Below are positions 54,170-61,045 of a stretch of 64,000 bases of DNA, piece after piece. Made by a program: the position numbers and the translations under genes. Source of the DNA: Ruegeria intermedia (lineage in GTDB: Bacteria; Pseudomonadota; Alphaproteobacteria; Rhodobacterales; Rhodobacteraceae); assembly GCF_900129345.1 (NCBI RefSeq), contig NZ_FQVK01000001.1:62001-126000 (forward strand). Direction: 5' to 3'. The notes beneath the pieces are model-generated. The model saw nothing but the letters and a program-made list of their open reading frames with translations. It was not told the DNA's origin and ran no database searches. Numbering within the stretch: the stretch's first letter is position 1; each line of letters starts with the position of its first letter.

Positions 54170-55206
54170 CGGGATGGCTCCGGTCGCTGATTGCGGCGGC
54201 GATACTGGCCGCCGCGCCCGCCGCCGGGGCCGAGACCACGCGGTCGATCCTGACCTTCGATGACCTGCACGGCTGGGCCGAAGACGATCACGCGGCGGCC
54301 CTGTCGGTATTCCTGAACACATGCGGCGATCTGGGCGGCCCTGACTGGCGGGCGCTGTGCGCCACCGCGCGCAGCCACAAGCCCGAGGCCGCGCGGGCCT
54401 TCTTCGAACTGTTCTTCCGCCCGGTTCTGATCGAGGACGGCAACCCGCCCCTGTTCACCGGCTATTTCGAACCCGAACTGGATGGCGCGCGCCATCGCAC
54501 CGACCGGTTCCGCTTTCCGGTCTATCGGATGCCGCCCGAGGCCCGCGGTGACGGCCCCTGGCTGACCCGGCAGGAACTGCTGACCGGCGACGTCATGCAG
54601 GGCCGCGGGCTCGAGATCGCCTGGGTCGATGACCCGGTCGAGCTGTTCTTTCTGCAGATTCAGGGCTCGGGTCGGATCCGCCTGCCCGACGGCACCGCGC
54701 TGCGGGTGGGGTATGGCGGCGCGAACGGGCATCCCTATCGCTCGATCGGGGTCGAGATGGTGCGGCGCGGCCTGCTGGGCGCGCACGAGGTCAGCGCCCG
54801 GATGATCCGCGCCTGGGTGCGCAAGAACCCCGAAGCCGGGGCCGAACTGCTGATGCACAACCCGTCCTACGTGTTCTTCCGCGAAGTTTCGCGCGTGGCG
54901 CCCGACCGGGGCCCTCTGGGCGCGATGAACCGGTCGATCACCGCAATGCGCAGCGTGGCGGTGGATCCGGCCTTTGTGCCGCTGGGCGCGCCGGTCTGGG
55001 TCGAGAAAGACGGGGCCGCGCCCTTGCGCCGCCTGATGATCGCGCAGGACACCGGCGCTGCGATCAAGGGTGCGCAGCGGGCCGATATCTTTTTCGGTAC
55101 GGGGGATGCTGCGGGCCAAGCGGCCGGGCGGCTGAAGGATCCGGGCCGGATGGTGGTGCTGCTGCCGATCCAGCGCGCCTATGCCATGTTGCCGGATGAA
55201 TTCTGA
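54166..55206 (+). CDS. mltA: Membrane-bound lytic murein transglycosylase A
   Basis: A 346-residue MltA-type peptidoglycan lytic transglycosylase. N-terminal signal (LIAAAILAAAPAAGAE) without a lipobox cysteine, so probably soluble in the periplasm. Marks: LFTGYFEPELDG, FFLQIQGSGRIRLPDG, NPSYVFFRE, and the C-terminal 3D domain with the aspartates in AQDTGAAIKGAQRADIFFG. Overlaps the Tim44-like gene by 4 bp and the smr gene by 1 bp. Confidence 0.95.
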   Translation: MTGWLRSLIAAAILAAAPAAGAETTRSILTFDDLHGWAEDDHAAALSVFLNTCGDLGGPDWRALCATARSHKPEAARAFFELFFRPVLIEDGNPPLFTGYFEPELDGARHRTDRFRFPVYRMPPEARGDGPWLTRQELLTGDVMQGRGLEIAWVDDPVELFFLQIQGSGRIRLPDGTALRVGYGGANGHPYRSIGVEMVRRGLLGAHEVSARMIRAWVRKNPEAGAELLMHNPSYVFFREVSRVAPDRGPLGAMNRSITAMRSVAVDPAFVPLGAPVWVEKDGAAPLRRLMIAQDTGAAIKGAQRADIFFGTGDAAGQAAGRLKDPGRMVVLLPIQRAYAMLPDEF

Positions 55207-55793
55207 TGACGCGCCGCAAACTGACCGCTGACGAGATCGAGCTGTGGCGCAAGGTGGCCCGTCAGACCGAACGGCTGCACCCCGAACTGCCGCAGTCGGT
55301 GCATCCGACCATCCTGCCCAAGCCCACGCCCAAGAAACCGCCCAAACCCCGGATCGAGCCGTTCCAGCTGGGTCAGAACCGATCCGCGCCGGCGCCGGGC
55401 CATCGCCTGAAGCCTTCGGTCGCCGAGAGCTTGCGGGCTGCGCCCGTGCAGATGGACAGCAAGGCCTTTGCCCGGATGAAGCGCGGCAAGCTGAAACCCG
55501 AGGGCAAGCTGGACCTGCACGGCATGCGGGTCGATACGGCGCATCCGGCGCTGATCCGGTTCATCCTGTCGGCGCAGGCCTCGGGCAAGCGGCTGGTTCT
55601 GGTCGTGACGGGCAAGGGCAAGCACCGCGACGCGCCCGGCCCGATTCCGACCCCGCGCGGAGTGCTGCGCAATCAGGTGCCGCAATGGCTGGCGCTGCCG
55701 CCGCTGGCGCAGGCGGTGCTGCAGGTGGCGCCGGCCCATGTCAGCCATGGAGGCGAAGGGGCCTATTACGTCTATCTGCGCCGGATCCGCTAG
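55206..55793 (+). CDS. Smr/MutS2-domain endonuclease-like protein
   Basis: A 195-residue protein with a basic, proline-rich N-terminal half and a C-terminal Smr domain: KLDLHGMRVDTAHPAL (conserved DLHG) and LVVTGKGKH(R), the TGxG motif. Smr domains cleave DNA or RNA, some acting on stalled ribosomes; the role here is unknown. The ATG at 55206 overlaps the mltA stop (TGATG). The end overlaps the convergent MFS gene. Confidence 0.88.
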   Translation: MTRRKLTADEIELWRKVARQTERLHPELPQSVHPTILPKPTPKKPPKPRIEPFQLGQNRSAPAPGHRLKPSVAESLRAAPVQMDSKAFARMKRGKLKPEGKLDLHGMRVDTAHPALIRFILSAQASGKRLVLVVTGKGKHRDAPGPIPTPRGVLRNQVPQWLALPPLAQAVLQVAPAHVSHGGEGAYYVYLRRIR

Positions 55794-57010
55794 AACAGCC
55801 GCCGCGCCCGGTGGATCCCCATCCAGACCAGCGCGCTGGCCAGTACGAAAAACCCGGCGATGCCTTGAAACTGGGTGGTCAGCGAAACGCCCATGTCGAT
55901 CAGCGCCCCGGTCAGGCCCGGCCCGATGGCCGAGCCCAGCACCATGACGGCGGCGGCCATGGCCTTGATCGCGCCGATGTGGCGGGTGCCGTAGAACTCG
56001 GCCCAGAACGCGGCTGGCAAGGTGCTGTTGGCCCCAACCGACAGCGCCAGGCAGGCCAGTGCCGGCACCGCGCCGGGGATCGTCTGCACGACGGAAAACA
56101 GGCCAAACCCGATCGCCAGCGGCAGTTGATAGAACGGCATCATCCGGGCGGTCCCCCACCTGTCCAGCGCCCAGCCCGAGGCGAACATCGCCAAAATCGA
56201 CACCTCGGTATAGATCGGAAACAGTGCCACAAGCTGCAGATGCGCCCAGCCCTTGATCTGCGCCAGATGAACCTGGTGGAAGAAAAAGGCGGTGATGAAG
56301 GCCGACGGCCCCAGCAGCGCCGGCGCCATAAACCAGAACAGCGGGGTCCGCAGGGTTTCGGACCGGGTCCAGTGACGGCCCGACATGCCGGTGGCCGAAT
56401 GCTGCTGGGCAAGGCTTTGCGGAGTGCGTTCGTTCCCGAGCATCCGCATCAACGCGGGTATGCCCAACAGCGCCACGGCGGCCGAGGCGACCCACAGCAG
56501 GCGCCAGTCGATCAGCGCCATCGCGGCCACGAACAGCATCGGCAGAACCGCCTCGCCCACGGCAAAGCCCAGTGTCGCGATCGACAGCGCCTTCCCGCGC
56601 GCGGCGGTGAACCATCGGGTCATCGCCACCATCGCGATGTGGCTGCACATGCCCTGGCCGAACAGTCGCAGCAGAAAGATCACCACCGGCAGCAGGACTA
56701 CCCAGCGGTTGACCGCCATCGCCATGGCCGCCACCGCCAGGCCGCCCAGCACCGCAGCCCCCAGCGCGCGCACGCGGTAGCGGTCGGTCAACCCACCGGC
56801 CCAGACCATGACCCCGGCCGAAACCAGAGTACCCAGCGCATAGAGGCTGCCCCAGGCGCCGTGGCTCAAGCCGAACTCGGCCCGGATCTGGCCTGCGAAG
56901 ATCGAGATGAAAAACGTCTGCCCGAAACTGGAAAGAAAGGTCAGCAGCACCCCGGCACCCAGCCATGGCGCATTCCCGGCCAGAAAATGGCGCAGCCCCC
57001 GCCCGGTCAC
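55790..57010 (-). CDS. Major facilitator superfamily (MFS) transporter
   Basis: A 406-residue, 12-helix permease. The loop 2-3 marker appears as GGLTDRYRVRALGAAVLGG, the MFS motif A variant. Substrate unknown; no drug- or sugar-specific motif is evident. Starts at GTG 57010, overlapping the stop of the upstream lipoprotein hydrolase (GTGA), so the two are coupled. Ends overlapping the convergent smr gene by 4 bp. Confidence 0.88.
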   Translation of the reverse strand: MTGRGLRHFLAGNAPWLGAGVLLTFLSSFGQTFFISIFAGQIRAEFGLSHGAWGSLYALGTLVSAGVMVWAGGLTDRYRVRALGAAVLGGLAVAAMAMAVNRWVVLLPVVIFLLRLFGQGMCSHIAMVAMTRWFTAARGKALSIATLGFAVGEAVLPMLFVAAMALIDWRLLWVASAAVALLGIPALMRMLGNERTPQSLAQQHSATGMSGRHWTRSETLRTPLFWFMAPALLGPSAFITAFFFHQVHLAQIKGWAHLQLVALFPIYTEVSILAMFASGWALDRWGTARMMPFYQLPLAIGFGLFSVVQTIPGAVPALACLALSVGANSTLPAAFWAEFYGTRHIGAIKAMAAAVMVLGSAIGPGLTGALIDMGVSLTTQFQGIAGFFVLASALVWMGIHRARRLF

Positions 57011-58104
57011 GGAGAACTGACCCGGACCTGCCCGGTTTCCGTCAACACCACTTCGGTCGCGCCATCTTCGTTGCGTGCGGACGGAGGCACCAGAAGGTCG
57101 ATTCCTCCGTTGTCTTTGCCGAAAGTCCGGCTGACGCGGCGGAGTGCGCCCAGAATCGACAGCAGCGCCGGCGAGGTCGCGGCCACGAAATGCGAGGATT
57201 CGGCATCGCGGTCGAACGCGGTCGTGTCGATGATGCTGATCGGGTATTCGGCGATCCGGTCGGTCGAACGGATATTGCCCAGCCGTTCACCCTTGGCGGT
57301 GCCGCGCAGCCGGGCCGAGATGCCCAGAACCCGGTCTTTCCTTGACACTATTACCAGGAACGGATCGGGCGGGTTCTGGATGCTGGCCATCTGCGAGCGG
57401 AACACATCGACATCCAGATCGGGCGAGATCAGGACGACGCCCTCGAGGTTGCGCCGTGACCAGCCGGGTTCGCGCAGTTCGGCCTGGCGCATCATTTCCA
57501 TGGTCAGCGCGCCGCCCATCGAATGCGCCACGATCAGTATGCGCGGAACGCCGATGGATTTTAGCGTTGCAACCGTTTCCTGCAACCCGTCGCGCGCAAA
57601 CAGCATGCTGTCCAGATCATAGGCATAGCCCGTGCCGCTGCCCCGGCTGGGCCAGGAATAGATCAGCGTCTGCCCCGGCAGCCCGATGTCATGGGCCAGC
57701 TGTGCCGCGCGAAACGCGGTTTCGGTCTGGGTGGCGTTGAAGCCGTGCACGAAAATCGTGACCTCCTGCGCGCCGTTCAGCCGCGCCTTCAGGTCCTGCG
57801 GCCCGTCGAATTCTTTCAGCCCGGCCAGCACGAACTGTTTTGCGGGATCGGGGTTGGAATAGGAAAAATCCAGCGTTCCCGGCCGGTGGTTCGGCGGGAT
57901 CGACACGGTCAGTTCCAGAAACCTCAGATCTTCGGCCCGCCGATAGCCATATCTGCCGTCCGATTCGCGCGCACGGGTCGTGGCGGCAAAGACGGTCTGC
58001 GCGGTGCCAACCTCGAGCGCCTGCGGCAGGATCACGGAAACGGACCTGTCGACACAGGCGCCCAATGTGGCGACCCAGACAAGAAGGATCAGAATGCGCA
58101 GCAC
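57007..58104 (-). CDS. DUF900-type alpha/beta hydrolase, predicted lipoprotein
   Basis: A 365-residue protein. The N-terminus MLRILILLVWVATLGACVD has a lipobox with C17. The catalytic serine lies in VAHSMGGALTMEMM (a GxSxG variant with alanine first), with the oxyanion region IFVHGFN, as in DUF900 hydrolases. It would face the periplasm on a lipid anchor. Substrate unknown. Start is GTG 58104 after GAGGCAGG. The pairing with an MFS permease suggests uptake or export of its product (inference). Confidence 0.85.
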   Translation of the reverse strand: MLRILILLVWVATLGACVDRSVSVILPQALEVGTAQTVFAATTRARESDGRYGYRRAEDLRFLELTVSIPPNHRPGTLDFSYSNPDPAKQFVLAGLKEFDGPQDLKARLNGAQEVTIFVHGFNATQTETAFRAAQLAHDIGLPGQTLIYSWPSRGSGTGYAYDLDSMLFARDGLQETVATLKSIGVPRILIVAHSMGGALTMEMMRQAELREPGWSRRNLEGVVLISPDLDVDVFRSQMASIQNPPDPFLVIVSRKDRVLGISARLRGTAKGERLGNIRSTDRIAEYPISIIDTTAFDRDAESSHFVAATSPALLSILGALRRVSRTFGKDNGGIDLLVPPSARNEDGATEVVLTETGQVRVSSP

Positions 58105-58206
58105 GGAACCTGCCTCGGAACAAACGAATGGCTAACGCATAACGGAACCAGCGGCAGGGTCCAGATGCTCGGGTGGCGACAGACCGCCGATTTTAGGTGT
58201 GATCTG

Positions 58207-59514
58207 TTACAGGACGTAACGGCTGAGATCGGCGGATTTGGTCAGTTCGCCCAGATTGTCGTTCACGAATTGCGCGTCCACGACGATCTCGGCACCGGCC
58301 TTGTCGGGGGCGGCAAAGGACAGGTCTTCGAACACGCGCTCCATCACCGTGTACAGGCGCCGCGCGCCGATATTCTCGACGCTCTGGTTCACCTCGGCGG
58401 CGATCCGGGCCAGCGCGGCGATCCCGTCCTCGGCAAAACGGACGGTCACGTCCTCGGTGCCCATCAGCGCGGTGTATTGGCGGGTCAGAGCGTTGTCGGT
58501 CTCGGTCAGGATGCGCACGAAATCCTCTTCGGTCAGCGCGCGCAGCTCGACCCGGATCGGCAGGCGGCCCTGAAGTTCGGGCAGCAGGTCCGACGGCTTG
58601 GCGATGTGGAAGGCGCCCGACGCGATGAACAGGATATGGTCGGTCTTGACCGGGCCGTGCTTGGTGGACACGGTCGTGCCCTCGATCAGCGGCAGCAAGT
58701 CGCGCTGCACGCCCTCGCGGCTGACATCGGCCCCGCGCGCATCGGCCCGGGCGCAAACCTTGTCGATCTCGTCCAGGAACACGATGCCGTTCTGCTCGAC
58801 CGCGTCCAGCGCGGTCCGGGTGACGGTTTCGTCATCCAGCAGCTTGTCGGCCTCTTCCCCGATCAGGATGTCATAGCTTTCGGCCACGGTCATGCGGCGT
58901 TTGACCGTCCGCCCGCCAAAGGCCTTGCCGAAGATGTCGCCCAGATTCATCATGCCCATCTGGCTGCCGGGCTGGCCGGGAATGTCGAACATCGGCATGG
59001 GGTTGGAATGGTCGGCGACCTCGAGCTCGATCACCGTGTCGTCCAGCTCGCCCGATTTCAGCTTTTTGCGGAACATCTCGCGGGTGCTTTCGCGGGCGTC
59101 CGAGCCGGCGATGGCCTCGATCACCCGGTCCTCGGCGGCCTGGTGCGCCTTGGCCTTGACCTCTTCGCGCATGAACTCGCGGGTCTGGACGATGGCGGCG
59201 TCGGTCAGGTCGCGGATGATCTGCTCGACATCGCGGCCGACATAGCCGACTTCGGTGAACTTGGTGGCCTCGACCTTGATGAAGGGCGCGCGGGCCAGCC
59301 TGGCCAGGCGGCGGCTGATCTCGGTCTTGCCGACGCCGGTGGGACCGATCATCAGGATGTTCTTGGGATAGACCTCGTCGCGGATGTCATCGGGCAGCTG
59401 CTTGCGCCGCCAGCGGTTGCGCAGGGCCACGGCCACGGCGCGCTTGGCATCCTTCTGGCCGATGATGAAGCGATCCAGCTCGCTGACGATTTCGCGCGGG
59501 GTCAGGTCGGTCAT
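58207..59514 (-). CDS. hslU: ATP-dependent protease ATPase subunit HslU
   Basis: A 435-residue AAA+ unfoldase. Walker [16 protein letters not shown], Walker [12 protein letters not shown], and the C-terminal tail ending RYVL that inserts into HslV. The intermediate I domain is present between the Walker motifs. It lies 69 bp after hslV on the same strand, a common hslVU operon. Confidence 0.98.
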   Translation of the reverse strand: MTDLTPREIVSELDRFIIGQKDAKRAVAVALRNRWRRKQLPDDIRDEVYPKNILMIGPTGVGKTEISRRLARLARAPFIKVEATKFTEVGYVGRDVEQIIRDLTDAAIVQTREFMREEVKAKAHQAAEDRVIEAIAGSDARESTREMFRKKLKSGELDDTVIELEVADHSNPMPMFDIPGQPGSQMGMMNLGDIFGKAFGGRTVKRRMTVAESYDILIGEEADKLLDDETVTRTALDAVEQNGIVFLDEIDKVCARADARGADVSREGVQRDLLPLIEGTTVSTKHGPVKTDHILFIASGAFHIAKPSDLLPELQGRLPIRVELRALTEEDFVRILTETDNALTRQYTALMGTEDVTVRFAEDGIAALARIAAEVNQSVENIGARRLYTVMERVFEDLSFAAPDKAGAEIVVDAQFVNDNLGELTKSADLSRYVL

Positions 59515-59583
59515 GTGCTTTCAAATCCCGTTGTTTCGCGGGCAACCTAAGCATGGGGTGCGGAAACACAAGGCGGGGCCCTG

Positions 59584-60141
59584 CTATTTCGTGATCCGCT
59601 CCACGGTCAGGTTGCCGTTGGTGTAGACGCAGATATCGGCGGCGATCGCCATGGCGTCGCGGGCCACCTGTTCGGCGCTCTTGTCGCTGTCCATCATCGC
59701 CCGCGCCGCCGCCAGCGCGAAATTGCCGCCCGACCCGATCGCGGCCACGTCATGTTCAGGCTCCAGCACGTCGCCCGCCCCGGTGATGACGAACATGTCC
59801 GCCCCATCGGTGACGATCAGCATCGCTTCGAGCTTTTGCAGATACTTGTCGGTGCGCCAGTCCTTGGCCAGCTCGACCGAGGCACGGGCCAGCTGCCCCG
59901 GCGTGGCCTCCAGCTTGGCTTCCAACCGTTCCAGCAAGGTGAAGGCATCGGCGGTCGATCCGGCGAAGCCGGCGACGATCTCGAACCCGCCGGGCGACAG
60001 GCGGCGCACCTTGCGGGCGGTGCCCTTGATCACGGTCTGGCCCAGGCTGACCTGCCCGTCACCCGCAATGACGACCTCGCCGCCCTTCTTGACGCCGATG
60101 ATCGTGGTGCCATGCCATCCGGGAAAGTCGTTCTCAGCCAT
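59584..60141 (-). CDS. hslV: ATP-dependent protease peptidase subunit HslV with N-terminal propeptide
   Basis: A 185-residue threonine protease. The start [20 protein letters not shown] places the catalytic threonine at T12, after an 11-residue leader that must be removed to free it. E. coli HslV has the threonine at position 2. Also visible are [12 protein letters not shown] and [19 protein letters not shown] 60141 with GAGGC upstream; the longer frame from 60354 covers the promoter. Works with HslU. Confidence 0.96.
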   Translation of the reverse strand: MAENDFPGWHGTTIIGVKKGGEVVIAGDGQVSLGQTVIKGTARKVRRLSPGGFEIVAGFAGSTADAFTLLERLEAKLEATPGQLARASVELAKDWRTDKYLQKLEAMLIVTDGADMFVITGAGDVLEPEHDVAAIGSGGNFALAAARAMMDSDKSAEQVARDAMAIAADICVYTNGNLTVERITK

Positions 60142-60168
60142 CCAAGCCTCCGTATCCGTTGCCGACCT

Positions 60169-60197
60169 ATATGGGCCGGGCGGGCGATCCGCGCAAC
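60169..60197 (-). promoter_or_regulatory. Possible sigma32-type promoter of hslVU
   Basis: On the minus strand GTTG (60197-60194) and CCCATAT (60175-60169) are 18 bases apart, the same spacing as the dnaK promoter. Each element has one mismatch to CTTG and CYTATNT. It lies about 28 bases before the hslV start. Confidence 0.5.
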
Positions 60198-60338
60198 CCG
60201 TTCTCAAACTGCCTAAAAGATATGCAACGGGCGCATTCCGGGGTTGCCGCAGCGGCAGTTTTGAGTCGCCCCCGGCAGGACTAGATGGGGCCTGCAACCG
60301 ACACGGGGTCGGCTGTTTCAGTTGAAGGAATGCGCAAA

Positions 60339-60533
60339 ATGGCAACCACCGCAAACATCCATGCGCCGCTCGGAGCAGCTACCATCCTGCGCGTAGTGGA
60401 CGCTTTCATCCGCGTCTATGACTCGGTTGTTGAATGGAACACCAGCCGCAAGACCCGCAAGCTGCTGTCGCGCCTGAGCGACGAACAGCTGGACGATATC
60501 GGCCTGACCCGCGCCGACATCGCCAAGATCTGA
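60339..60533 (+). CDS. DUF1127-family small protein
   Basis: A 65-residue protein. The C-terminal half [23 protein letters not shown] is the DUF1127 pattern. Relatives are arginine-rich small proteins linked to RNA binding or phosphate and stress control in alphaproteobacteria. I prefer ATG 60339, nine bases after AAGGA, over ATG 60330, which AAGGA touches. Followed by its own terminator. Confidence 0.85.
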   Translation: MATTANIHAPLGAATILRVVDAFIRVYDSVVEWNTSRKTRKLLSRLSDEQLDDIGLTRADIAKI

Positions 60534-60562
60534 GCGGCACGCAAAGTTATCTCCCCAGAAAG

Positions 60563-60595
60563 GGCCGTCCGAGATTTCGGGCGGTCTTTTCTTTT
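60563..60595 (+). terminator. Rho-independent terminator after the DUF1127 gene
   Basis: GCCGTCCGA, a short loop, TCGGGCGGT, then CTTTTCTTTT, with two wobble pairs. It sits 30 bases after the stop and faces the trxA terminator. Confidence 0.8.
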
Positions 60596-60613
60596 GTCCG
60601 GGCGGCGGGCACG

Positions 60614-60642
60614 AAAAAAGGCGCCCGGTTCGGAGCGCCTTG
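60614..60642 (-). terminator. Rho-independent terminator after trxA
   Basis: On the minus strand AGGCGC, a ten-base loop, GCGCCT, then TTTTTT. Lies 23 bases after the trxA stop. Confidence 0.88.
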
Positions 60643-60664
60643 CACGATCGGGATCCGGCGGGGA

Positions 60665-60985
60665 TCAGATCGATTCTTCGATCCAGCTTTGCAGGGCGGC
60701 CTTGGGCGCGGCGCCTGCGCGGTTCGAAACCACCTGACCGTCTTTGAAGATGAACAGCGCCGGAATGCCGCGCACACCCATGGCCGCGGCCGAGTTGGGG
60801 TTGCTGTCCACGTCGACCTTGGCGATCTTGATCTTGTCGCCGTATTCGGCCGCCAGTTCTTCCAGGGCGGGGCCGATCTGCTTGCAGGGGCCGCACCACT
60901 CGGCCCAGAAATCCACCACGACGGGGACGTCCGAGTTCTTGACTTCGGCGTCAAAGGTTTCGTCGGTTACGGCTACGGTCGACAT
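60665..60985 (-). CDS. trxA: Thioredoxin
   Basis: A 106-residue thioredoxin with the active site [13 protein letters not shown] and cis-proline in [14 protein letters not shown] 60985 is chosen because it gives the standard N-terminus [10 protein letters not shown]; the frame from 61006 adds seven residues. It lies 60 bp downstream of addA and ends at a strong terminator. Confidence 0.97.
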   Translation of the reverse strand: MSTVAVTDETFDAEVKNSDVPVVVDFWAEWCGPCKQIGPALEELAAEYGDKIKIAKVDVDSNPNSAAAMGVRGIPALFIFKDGQVVSNRAGAAPKAALQSWIEESI

Positions 60986-61045
60986 ATTCTGTCTCCTGAA
61001 TGACATGCGCTTGGGAGTCGAACGTAGGTGTCCCCAAGAGGGAGG

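Noticed and set aside
55244-57622. A 792-codon plus-strand frame across smr, the MFS gene and the hydrolase
   Set aside because: Runs through three genes in wrong frames with no domain; typical of 64% GC DNA.
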